From positions 1 to 64,000 of the forward strand of contig NZ_BMLQ01000010.1 in assembly GCF_014645315.1 (NCBI RefSeq): a stretch of DNA of 64,000 nucleotides. The letters run 5' to 3'. Position numbers and translations under genes: made by a program. Origin of the DNA: Citricoccus zhacaiensis. GTDB lineage: Bacteria; Actinomycetota; Actinomycetes; Actinomycetales; Micrococcaceae. Positions 43,340 through 50,861 of this stretch are shown piece after piece. A model generated the notes under the pieces. That model was not told the DNA's origin. It saw only the letters and a list, made by a program, of their open reading frames with translations, and made no database searches. Within the stretch, counting starts at the first letter, position 1. The number at the start of each line of letters is the position of its first letter.

Positions 43340-44751
43340 TGATCCGCATCCAGATGGACTCCCCCACCCGAGCGAGCCTGACAACCGACACGGAGACGAC
43401 AGAAGTCACCTGCGCAGCCGGTGAGCAGCTCATCGACGCGGTGATCGAACACCTGGTGCGCCGGGCCCGCCGCGACGGCACCCGACTAATCGCCCAGACC
43501 GACGACACCCCGCCGACCTGGATTGCCGTGGACCCCACCGGCACCGTCACCCCCCTCGACCAGCCGCCCGCACCCTCGCCCGTGGCCACCAACGACGCGA
43601 ACACCACCGACATCACTCCCGCGGAGCAGCCCGCACCAGAGGCCGAACCGACTGTAGTCACGGTCCCTGCCACCCCGGCGACCCCACCGTCCCGGCCCAA
43701 CCCCCTCATCACCAACGGCACCACCACTGGCCCGGCGCCGGTCACGTCCGACCCGGCCGGTGCTGCGCCCCAGCCGACCACCACAGTGGTTCCGACTCGG
43801 CGTAGCCTGCGCGACACCACCTTCCTGGTCCCAGATCAGGCCACCGAGCCGGCCTCTCGGGGCTGGCGGGCCGCCCTGAACACCCTAGGCCTGCGCATCC
43901 CTCCCTCGGAGGCCGAGATGGCCGAACGCCAAGATGTGAGCACCGTGTCCCAGCACTGGCCTGGCCCACGCACCGTGGCCGTGGTCAACCGCAAGGGCGG
44001 CGCGAACAAGACCCCCACCGTGGCCCTGCTCTCCGCCGTGCTGGCCCGCTACGGCGGCGGGCCCGTGCTCGCCTGGGACAACAACGAGTCCCAGGGCACC
44101 CTGGGCTGGCGCACCGAACAGGGCCCTCACGCCGCTAGTGTGCTGGACCTGGTGGATTCATCGACTCGGCTGCTCTCCCCAACCACCTCCACTGCAGACC
44201 TGGCTCACTTCGTCCACCACCAGCCGGCCGACAAGTACGACGTCCTGCGCTCCGATGAAAACGACGAGGGCGACCACGAGGTCACCGCCGAGGAAGTCGA
44301 CCTCGCCCACCAAGTCGCGTCCCGGTTCTACCGGATGATCATCATGGACTCAGGCAACACCGCACGCTCAGCCAACTGGCGACGAATGATCGACCACACC
44401 GACCAGCTCGTCGTCCCAGTCACCGCGATGGAAGACCGCGCCGAGGCAGCCCTACTGACCCTGCAGACCCTCGAAGCCCGAGGCGGCCACGACGCAGAAC
44501 TGGCCCGCAATGCCGTGGTCATCGTCTCCGAGTCCACCGACGCCGGCCGAGGACTGGGCGGGGACGCATTAAAGAAGGCCCGCGCCGAAGCCCAACGCAT
44601 CGCCGACGGCTTCGCACCCCTGGTCCGTTCAGTAATCCGTGTGCCCTATGACCCGGCCCTGGTGCGTGGGGTAATCCGCTACGACGCCCTGCTCCCGGGG
44701 ACCCAGCGGGCGTGGCTGGCGGCCGCCGCCGCCGTGGCCCAGGGCTTCTAA
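43339..44751 (+). CDS. ParA/MinD-like ATPase of the transfer region
   Basis: This 470-residue protein has a small N-terminal domain (1-75), a Pro/Thr/Ala-rich linker (75-160) and a P-loop ATPase with the deviant Walker A NRKGGANKTPT near residue 220. WDNNESQGTLGW and IIMDSGNTARSANW follow as switch strands. It resembles the ParA-like ATPases found in conjugation and type VII loci more than plasmid-partition ParA. A separate parA is present at 52364. ATG 43339 overlaps the previous stop and has AAGGAG upstream. Confidence 0.88.
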   Translation: MIRIQMDSPTRASLTTDTETTEVTCAAGEQLIDAVIEHLVRRARRDGTRLIAQTDDTPPTWIAVDPTGTVTPLDQPPAPSPVATNDANTTDITPAEQPAPEAEPTVVTVPATPATPPSRPNPLITNGTTTGPAPVTSDPAGAAPQPTTTVVPTRRSLRDTTFLVPDQATEPASRGWRAALNTLGLRIPPSEAEMAERQDVSTVSQHWPGPRTVAVVNRKGGANKTPTVALLSAVLARYGGGPVLAWDNNESQGTLGWRTEQGPHAASVLDLVDSSTRLLSPTTSTADLAHFVHHQPADKYDVLRSDENDEGDHEVTAEEVDLAHQVASRFYRMIIMDSGNTARSANWRRMIDHTDQLVVPVTAMEDRAEAALLTLQTLEARGGHDAELARNAVVIVSESTDAGRGLGGDALKKARAEAQRIADGFAPLVRSVIRVPYDPALVRGVIRYDALLPGTQRAWLAAAAAVAQGF

Positions 44752-44764
44752 GGAACAAGCCGCC

Positions 44765-45829
44765 GTGGACAACTCTCGCAGCCTGCTACAGATGGGCGCA
44801 GCAGCCGCCGTCGTGGGGCTGCTGATCCTCATCCCGGTGATACTCATGAAGTTGGACAAGCCCGCTCCCGCCGCTCACACCGGGTGCGTTCCGGCCGGTG
44901 GCAGCACTGCTGGCATCCCTGAGCAGTACCGCGAAGACGTCAGTGCAGCCGCCACCGAAGCCGGGGTCCCGGCGGCGCTGGTCGCCGCCCAGATCCAGTC
45001 TGAATCGACCTGGAACCCCCAGGCCAAGTCCCCCGTGGGAGCCAGAGGCATCGCGCAGTTCATGCCAGCCACTTGGGCCGAGTACGGCCAAGGTGCCGAT
45101 CCCTTCGATGCGAAGGCCGGCATCGCTGCCCTAGGGCGGTATATGAAGGCCATCCGCGCAGACGTCCAGGACCTCGGCACCACCGAGGCTGAGAGGATCG
45201 ACCTGACCCTGGCCGCCTACAACGCCGGCCCAGGCGCCGTGCTCCAACACGGCGGCATCCCGCCGTTCCCGGAGACCCAGGCCTACGTTCGTAAGATCAA
45301 CGATCTGGCCCAGCTGGACTACTCCGCCGACTGCGCCCCTCCGGGCGGATCCGTCATCGGCGACCTCGGCACCGGAGAATGGACTCATCCCCTACCCGGT
45401 GGCGTCCTGACTAGTCGCTTTGGGTATCGCGGCTGTGTAGCGGGGGTCCAGTGCAACGAGTTCGTCTCCACTCACCGCGGCCTGGACTTCTCCACCGGCG
45501 GCGGGGCCACCGTTGTGGCCCCTACCGACCTTCGCGTGACCGACGCCGGGGTCAACCAGTACCAGGGCCACTACGTCGTCGGCCGGATGACCGACGACCC
45601 AGGGCTGGTCTTCCAGTTCCACCACTGCACCCCTGACACCCTCCAAGTGGGCCGAGGCGACACCGTCGCCACCGGGACTCCGCTATGTGTGGAAGGCAGC
45701 TCGGGCAACTCAGCACGGGCGCACCTGCACTTCCAGATCAACGCACCCGAAGCCGACGACACTCGGCCCACCTACGACCACGCCCTGGACCCCTATCCGA
45801 TCCTGATCCAGATGGGCATCCCACTATGA
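44765..45829 (+). CDS. Bifunctional lytic transglycosylase / M23 endopeptidase
   Basis: This 354-residue secreted or membrane-anchored wall hydrolase has an N-terminal helix (AAAAVVGLLILIPVILM) and an SLT-like glycosidase domain (residues 50-175). That domain shows the catalytic Glu in IQSESTWNP, GARGIAQFMPATW and LAAYNAGPGAV. The M23 domain follows, with THRGLDFS (His, Asp) and RAHLHFQ (HxH). Such two-headed enzymes open peptidoglycan for the conjugation channel in Gram-positive bacteria (compare VirB1/TraG-type hydrolases). Start GTG 44765. Confidence 0.93.
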   Translation: MDNSRSLLQMGAAAAVVGLLILIPVILMKLDKPAPAAHTGCVPAGGSTAGIPEQYREDVSAAATEAGVPAALVAAQIQSESTWNPQAKSPVGARGIAQFMPATWAEYGQGADPFDAKAGIAALGRYMKAIRADVQDLGTTEAERIDLTLAAYNAGPGAVLQHGGIPPFPETQAYVRKINDLAQLDYSADCAPPGGSVIGDLGTGEWTHPLPGGVLTSRFGYRGCVAGVQCNEFVSTHRGLDFSTGGGATVVAPTDLRVTDAGVNQYQGHYVVGRMTDDPGLVFQFHHCTPDTLQVGRGDTVATGTPLCVEGSSGNSARAHLHFQINAPEADDTRPTYDHALDPYPILIQMGIPL

Positions 45830-46383
45830 ACCGCACCCGGATTCTGACCTACATTGCCATCACAGCCGTCGCCGTCCTGGTCGGCGTCGGAGTGGCACTG
45901 GCCTTCACTCAACCGTGGAACCGCGAAGCACCCGCACCCACCACCGCCCCAACCTCCGCCGCTACCAGCACCGGCGCACCAGATGATTCTGTTGCAGACG
46001 ACATCAGCGATCGCCAACAGATAGCGCTGGAAGCCGCGCGCATCATGACAACCTGGACGCCGGACGAGGACCTCAACCGCACCGCCGCCGAACTGCGCGC
46101 ACGGACCCTGATGACCAAGGAGCGCGCCGCGGCCGTCATTGCCCCCGAGCGGCCTGCCACAGGAGTCGAATGGCTCGAAGCCGCAGAACGCGGAGCCACC
46201 TCCGTGCCCAACGTCGAGCTCAACTACGCCACCGAATCCAGCGAGACCGGCGTTTCCGTGACCGCAACTTGGACCTGGAACGCCCCCGACGGCAGCGACA
46301 TCCCCGAAGAACCGGGAACACAACCCCGCAGGTATTACTTCGAGTTCACCGAGGAGAACAAAATTCATGACTACAGCTACTAA
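45826..46383 (+). CDS. Single-span membrane protein with an extracytoplasmic domain
   Basis: This 185-residue protein has an N-terminal helix (LTYIAITAVAVLVGVGVALA), a Pro/Thr/Ala linker, and a domain of about 130 residues. The domain contains a helix (DRQQIALEAARIMTTWTPDE) and late strands (TGVSVTATWTWNAP, RRYYFEFTEEN), NTF2-like in outline. It overlaps the wall hydrolase by 4 nt (ATGA) and is probably part of the same apparatus. ATG 45826 was preferred over a longer frame inside the hydrolase gene. Confidence 0.8.
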   Translation: MNRTRILTYIAITAVAVLVGVGVALAFTQPWNREAPAPTTAPTSAATSTGAPDDSVADDISDRQQIALEAARIMTTWTPDEDLNRTAAELRARTLMTKERAAAVIAPERPATGVEWLEAAERGATSVPNVELNYATESSETGVSVTATWTWNAPDGSDIPEEPGTQPRRYYFEFTEENKIHDYSY

Positions 46384-46838
46384 CCCCGTCGTCCCACGGA
46401 CAGGTGGCTACTTCGGAAACTACGCTCCCGTGCTCGCAGCACCGTGTACGGGGAGAAATACTCCACACCGGACCTACTGGCCAGCACCGGCGCCGGACGG
46501 CGGCCCACTACTGGGACCTCCCGGCCCGCCACCAGGTCGCCAAACGCTTCATAGACACCACCTGCTGGTTTCCCGCCGGTGCCGGAGCCGACCGCTGGCA
46601 GCCGGCCAGTCTGGCCGGGATCGACCTGGCACCTGCCCACGATGTGGACGCCATGGTGCAGGCCTCCTCCATGCTGGCAGCCACCCCGCACTGGCTGCGC
46701 CGCGGCAACGTCTCGGACGTCCTGGGCGACCCCATGGAGAGGGCCGGGATCTCGAGTCCGGCGAAGTTCCGGCAGCGCGAGACCATCGACTCCACCGGCC
46801 GCAACCTCACCCTGATCTTGCCGGCCCCGCTGCGGTGA
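46367..46838 (+). pseudogene. Frame-disrupted gene after the transfer operon
   Basis: Protein-like text is spread over three frames: an ATG at 46367 overlapping the previous gene begins TNPVVPRTGGYFGNYAPV. It continues in the next frame as RSTVYGEKYSTPDLLASTGA, and then in the third as HYWDLPARHQVAKRFIDTT down to the stop at 46838. The last part has strong coding bias (ISSPAKFRQRETIDSTGRN). Two small indels, or sequencing errors, would restore one protein of about 155 residues. I do not recognise its family. Confidence 0.5.
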
Positions 46839-46998
46839 CGCCTGGTCGGACTGCCGCTGAGAGCACGACACGCCCAACACGCCAGCGGCTGAGAAAAAAT
46901 CTCTGGCTGATCTTGAGGCACACGGGCCACATCCCGGCCCGGGCTGCCGACCACTCCCCTGGTCCAGGCGCGTATCCGGCCCTGGGCAGGAGCAGAGC

Positions 46999-47232
46999 GG
47001 TAATGCTGGCGTGCCCGGAACCGGCTGCAGATCTACCGCGGCACAGCAATGCTGGCATTGCCATCAACGGCGTCTTCCACACAGCCACGTGAGGCAAGTA
47101 TTAGCCTGTAACAGGATGCTCCCCCACATCAAGAATCTCTACGCTGGCGGCATAGCCGGTAATGCTGGCATGAATGGCAATGACGGGAATGACAGCACTG
47201 ACGCCATAGCCGTTTCTGGAGGCATTGCCGGT
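46999..47232. repeat. Nonamer repeat block 1
   Basis: The block holds runs of the 9-bp unit RGYAWTRCY. Units are AGCAATGCT GGCATTGCC at 47045-47062, and nine units in unbroken phase at 47149-47229 (GGCATAGCC, GGTAATGCT, GGCATGAAT, GGCAATGAC, GGGAATGAC, AGCACTGAC, GCCATAGCC, one divergent, GGCATTGCC). An isolated GGTAATGCT GGC starts at 46999. The unit is its own reverse complement in degenerate form, so both strands carry it. No coding frame here is convincing. Confidence 0.8.
47101..47117. promoter_or_regulatory. 17-bp palindromic site shared with the par region (left copy)
   Basis: TTAGCCTGTAACAGGAT contains the palindrome CCTGT-A-ACAGG. The same 17 bases with one change (G for A at the centre) occur at 52184-52200, upstream of parA. 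Here it lies about 280 bp upstream of the RHH gene. The centre is the only difference, as expected for a dimer-bound operator. Confidence 0.6.
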
Positions 47233-47395
47233 CGGTTCGAGCCAGGCCGGAGCCGGCAACAAAGCGCTCGGCGATGGGCAGCCCATCCCAGTGCTGGGGC
47301 GGAAAGATGCGGCATGGGCACTGGCACAGAGGTGAATCACACGGTGGTAACTTCGAAGGCATCAACCACCAGTCAGACATGGAAGGAGCGACGCG

Positions 47396-47617
47396 ATGAA
47401 GCAATCCGTCACCACCTCCGGCAACGGTTCGACGGCTCGAGCCACGACACGACGGTCCGATTCCAAAGGCGACCGGGCCTTCGTGGGGACACGCATCCCC
47501 GCGGACTTGCAGCCACGACTGAAGTCGAAAGCCGAGCAGTCGAACCTCACCGTGTCTGAGTACGTGGAGCGGTTGATCGCCGCGAACCTCACCCAGGAGG
47601 GGCAATGGATCGCGTAG
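47396..47617 (+). CDS. Ribbon-helix-helix DNA-binding protein
   Basis: This 73-residue basic protein has an RHH core, FVGTRIPADLQPRLKSKAEQ followed by SNLTVSEYVERLIAANL. Proteins of this type control copy number, transfer or partition on plasmids. The start has GGAGCG upstream and a strong terminator follows directly. It lies just upstream of the replication gene, so a copy-control role (as for CopG/RepA1-like regulators) is plausible but not shown. Confidence 0.85.
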   Translation: MKQSVTTSGNGSTARATTRRSDSKGDRAFVGTRIPADLQPRLKSKAEQSNLTVSEYVERLIAANLTQEGQWIA

Positions 47618-47633
47618 CCACTCCGGACAAAAA

Positions 47634-47659
47634 GATGGGCCCGCAGAAGCGGGCCCATC
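47634..47659 (+). terminator. Terminator after the RHH gene
   Basis: GATGGGCCCGC pairs perfectly with GCGGGCCCATC around AGAA. An A-run precedes the stem, which suits termination from the minus strand as well. The region from 47660 to 47918 carries further small inverted repeats (around 47774 and 47808) but no gene; it could encode a counter-transcribed RNA controlling the replication gene, which I cannot confirm. Confidence 0.75.
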
Positions 47660-47918
47660 AAGAAGCCGGACACCAGGGGCCGTTGCCGGGGCCCGCCGGA
47701 AAACCGGACATCGTGTAACTACACCTCACCTCGACGGAACGGACTGCAATCCGATACGTCAGTAGACCGAAGGCCCCTGCAAGGGCCGCCGACCAGAAGG
47801 AGGTAGAGCCCAAGGCTCCATCACTACTTCGATATGCACTTAGCCAACTGACCGGCCCACCTGACTCTCACACCACGGTGGGTACCGGTACTTTGACGTT
47901 CCCGGAAGGAACATCGCC

Positions 47919-49751
47919 ATCGTAACGCAGCCTGAAGAGGGACTGCCAGCATCACGCACCCCCGCGCGTCGAACCGACCACGGTGCCATCTGGCGAGCCC
48001 TAGCCCCCGCACTCGGCGGCCGCGACCGCGTCCGCGTCTCCCGAGACGGCGGACGCAACTACCCGGCCCGGTCCGAGGTCGACCTGCAGGAGATCCTGGC
48101 CAAGCCACCCGTCCGTCCAGCAGCCGTCCTTATTCACACCCGTGACGGGATGTGCCGGACCCTGTGCCTGGACTTCGACGCCAAACCCGCCACCGGTGGG
48201 GAGCCTGCCGTCCTGTCAGACGTGCATACGACCACGGGCCTCTTGCACGCCGCCGGCGCCTCCTGGATCCGCGACCGGTCACCTTCCGGTGGGCGCCACG
48301 TCTACGTGCCACTACGCGAGCCCGTGCCCTTCCATGTGGCCCGTGAGCTGGTCGAGGCCCTGGCGATCGCCTGCCCCACCCTGGACCCTTCACCGCACCG
48401 GTCCATCATCAGCGGATGCATCCGCACCCCCGGGTCGGTTCACCGTGCCGGCGGCCACCAGCAGCTGGAGATGGGCCTGGAGGACGCGGTGGCCGTCGCC
48501 ACCCACCGCAACGGTCAGGATGCCTTCGACCGGCTCTGGGAGGAGCTGTCTGAGCACCGGGCCATGGTCCGGGCCCACCGGTACGAGGAAGCCGAGCCGG
48601 ATGGGGTGGTCTCAGCCGACGCGTCCGGCCCAGTGGCCGTCTCGGGCCGGACCATGTCCACGGAGATGCTGCGCACAGCCACCGACGGGACGTGGAACCA
48701 CACGCGGTACGCCTCGGCCTCCGAGGCACGGCAGGCCGTCCTGGTCAACGCCGCGGGGTCCGGACTGGGCCTCGTCGACATCCAGGCCAGGATCCTCAAC
48801 GGCGTGTGGCCCGGCCTGGCCCAGTTCTACTCGCGCTACTCCCCCACCCACCGGCAGGCAGCGCTGCGACGGGACTGGGTTGAGGCCCAAAGATTCGCAA
48901 CCCAAAGCCCTGTCCGTAAATCCAACACAAGCCAGCCTTCTACACAGGGGGGGCCCTCAATATCTGCCTCCCAGCAGGTACGGACCTGGCTGAACGCCCT
49001 AAAGGTCGTGGATACCCGGATGGGTAGTGACCGCAATTCGCTCACCAAGCGCCTGCTGCTCCGGGCCGTGGCGGAAGCCTGCATGAAGACCGGCGATGTC
49101 GTGGTCGCTTTCGGGGTCCGTGCCCTGGCCGTGGCCATCGGCAGTGATGCCAGCACGGTCTCTCGCCATCTCCGCGAACTGGTCCAGGACCCGGAGCCGT
49201 TGCTTGCGCTCATCCAGAAGGGTCACGGCACGGAGGCAGACACCTACCGGCTGGTCGTACCTGACCACCTAGAACAGGCCGCTGCTGCACGGTCTTGGCG
49301 GCCGGGGAAGATCCATGCCCTGCGCCCGGTGTTTCGGTCACTGGGGATGCCTGAGGCCCTGGTGTTCGAGGCCCTGGAGATGCTGGGTACCTCTGTGCCG
49401 GTGAAGACCCTTGTCCAGGAGTCTGGGCTGTCGCGGACCGCGGTCAACGATGCGCTGAACGTGCTGGCGTCATGGCGGCTGTGCACCGGCTCCGCCGGAC
49501 TCTGGAGCCTCTCCCCCACTGCCAGTGACGCAAACCTGGAGGCGTTGGCCGAGCAACTCGGCGTCCTCGAGCAGGTTTCCCAGCAGGTCGCCCGGTACAG
49601 GGCCGAGCGCGCCGTCTGGCACAGCTGGCTGGCGGCACGTGCCGCAGCGCAGTCCGCCGGGTACATCGACGACCTGGGGCACGCCTCCCTGCTGTGGGAG
49701 TTGGTCGAACCGCCACCGGACCCATGGGAGTCAACCCTCGTACCCGGCTGA
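47919..49751 (+). CDS. Primase-polymerase (AEP) type plasmid replication protein
   Basis: This protein of about 600 residues has the archaeo-eukaryotic primase hallmarks LCLDFDAK (DxD), SPSGGRHVYVP (SGGxH) and the late IRTPGSVHRAGGH motif. Two winged-helix parts follow (GVRALAVAIGSDASTVSRHL; VKTLVQESGLSRTAVNDALN). It is a likely replication initiator that also primes. The first conventional start, ATG 48150, would cut the protein inside the strand before the DxD motif. Coding text continues upstream to a stop at 47862 with no ATG, GTG or TTG. A GGAAGGA box at 47904 is placed to serve ATC 47919, used here as a provisional start. Confidence 0.82.
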   Translation: MVTQPEEGLPASRTPARRTDHGAIWRALAPALGGRDRVRVSRDGGRNYPARSEVDLQEILAKPPVRPAAVLIHTRDGMCRTLCLDFDAKPATGGEPAVLSDVHTTTGLLHAAGASWIRDRSPSGGRHVYVPLREPVPFHVARELVEALAIACPTLDPSPHRSIISGCIRTPGSVHRAGGHQQLEMGLEDAVAVATHRNGQDAFDRLWEELSEHRAMVRAHRYEEAEPDGVVSADASGPVAVSGRTMSTEMLRTATDGTWNHTRYASASEARQAVLVNAAGSGLGLVDIQARILNGVWPGLAQFYSRYSPTHRQAALRRDWVEAQRFATQSPVRKSNTSQPSTQGGPSISASQQVRTWLNALKVVDTRMGSDRNSLTKRLLLRAVAEACMKTGDVVVAFGVRALAVAIGSDASTVSRHLRELVQDPEPLLALIQKGHGTEADTYRLVVPDHLEQAAAARSWRPGKIHALRPVFRSLGMPEALVFEALEMLGTSVPVKTLVQESGLSRTAVNDALNVLASWRLCTGSAGLWSLSPTASDANLEALAEQLGVLEQVSQQVARYRAERAVWHSWLAARAAAQSAGYIDDLGHASLLWELVEPPPDPWESTLVPG

Positions 49752-49859
49752 GGCTACCGCCTGGGTACAGCTGCAGACCCTAGAACCTGTCTCCCAGATT
49801 GGCGACCGGTGCAAACAGCGGCTGGGTGTCGATGACCGAGTTGTTGAGAGGACGGGGGC

Positions 49860-50063
49860 ATGACCAACAACCCAGTCCTCAGGCCCGAGGCGTGGACCGC
49901 GCCTACCCTGGCCGCGGTCGCTTACCTTGCTCTTCTGCTCTGGGCCGTCCTTAAAGTAATCCGAACCCCTCATCTATCGGTTCTGCTCCGTCTGGGCCTA
50001 TTGCTTCTTGCTATTACGGTGCCCTCCCTGGGCGCCATAGTCGCGGCGATTGCGGCGCGCTAG
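49860..50063 (+). CDS. Small two-helix membrane protein
   Basis: This 67-residue protein has two hydrophobic helices (PTLAAVAYLALLLWAVLKVI and LGLLLLAITVPSLGAIVAAI) joined by a short basic loop. The ATG has GAGGACGGGGG upstream. It lies 108 bp after the replication gene. No family is assigned; it could be a phospholipase-D-N-like membrane tail or a small toxin-like peptide. Confidence 0.65.
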   Translation: MTNNPVLRPEAWTAPTLAAVAYLALLLWAVLKVIRTPHLSVLLRLGLLLLAITVPSLGAIVAAIAAR

Positions 50064-50510
50064 CAGCGTCGCGTTCTCCCCGAACGATGAGGTGTCTGTT
50101 GACCAGGAGTGTGTTTGATGTGGTGCGGTGGGTCGACGTCACGGATACCCTGCAACTTTCGTCGGCCGAGCCGCGGTGAATGTGGCAGACCTGATTCCCA
50201 TCGGGGGATGTCTACCAGTGCTTTGATTCTGATGGTGATGGCGGGCAGCATGACACCGCCGCGGCAAGTCAGGGTGAGCTTGTCGTACCGGGTGGCCAAA
50301 CCCCGCCACTGCTTGAACACGTTGAAGGAACCTTCCACGACGTTGCGCCGTCTGTAGGCCTCGGTGTCGACACAGACCGGTCGGTCGCCCCTGGCCACGC
50401 GGCGGGGCCGGTTGGGTAGAGGTCGACCCTCTGCGGGATGACCGCCTGGACGCCCTTGTGGCGCAGCAGTGCCCACTGCGCATCGGTCAGGGCTTCAGTG
50501 CGTGTCGCGC
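50060..50510 (-). pseudogene. IS5-family transposase remnant with internal deletion
   Basis: On the minus strand, text like the start of an IS5-type transposase (ALTDAQWALL) runs straight into text like its C-terminal catalytic end (RHKGVQAVIPQ, then in another frame RRRNVVEGSFNVFKQWRGLA, TRYDKLTLTCRGGVML). The roughly 150 residues normally between these are missing, and a frameshift divides the rest. The element is therefore dead by itself, like a deletion derivative. Terminal inverted repeats are not obvious to me. Confidence 0.7.
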
Positions 50511-50562
50511 TCTCAGCACGTCAACGTGACCAGTCACCCACTAATAAATGCGCCTACGCCGC

Positions 50563-50700
50563 CTAGTCCTCCTGGGCATCGGCCGGCTGGTACCCAAGCC
50601 CAAGACCCACGGCAGCCAACGCGTTGGTGCCGACTGTGCGCAGGGTCGCGTCCTGCGGGACCGGCGTGACTTCGACATCTCCGAAGAGGATGCAGTTCAC
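50563..50700 (-). CDS. Possible 45-residue protein, third of a coupled trio
   Basis: GTG 50700 overlaps the stop of the preceding small frame (GTGA) and has GAGG upstream. It reads VNCILFGDVEVTPVPQDATL and ends GYQPADAQED. Codon use and coupling suggest it may be translated. The sequence resembles small peptides with a VGTNALAAVGLGLG helix; no family known. Confidence 0.4.
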   Translation of the reverse strand: MNCILFGDVEVTPVPQDATLRTVGTNALAAVGLGLGYQPADAQED

Positions 50701-50861
50701 AGCGGAACCTCGCCTTCCCCCGGCACCCGGTTGCTGAGGGTGGAGGTCATGCCAGCATTACCGGTCGAGCTGGCAATGGAGTCGGCGAGTCCCCGATCCA
50801 CGCTCCCCCGCTCGAGAACACGGCTGGCTTGCACGATGCTGTCGAAGAGCCCGATGCCCAC
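50697..50861 (-). CDS. Possible 54-residue protein, second of a coupled trio
   Basis: GTG 50861 starts VGIGLFDSIVQASRVLERGS. The frame includes the nonamer-derived stretch SIASSTGNAGMTS and ends EGEVPL, overlapping the next start. A GGTGAGG box coincides with the stop of the first small frame. Coding status is uncertain, because the repeat itself keeps a frame open. Confidence 0.33.
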   Translation of the reverse strand: MGIGLFDSIVQASRVLERGSVDRGLADSIASSTGNAGMTSTLSNRVPGEGEVPL

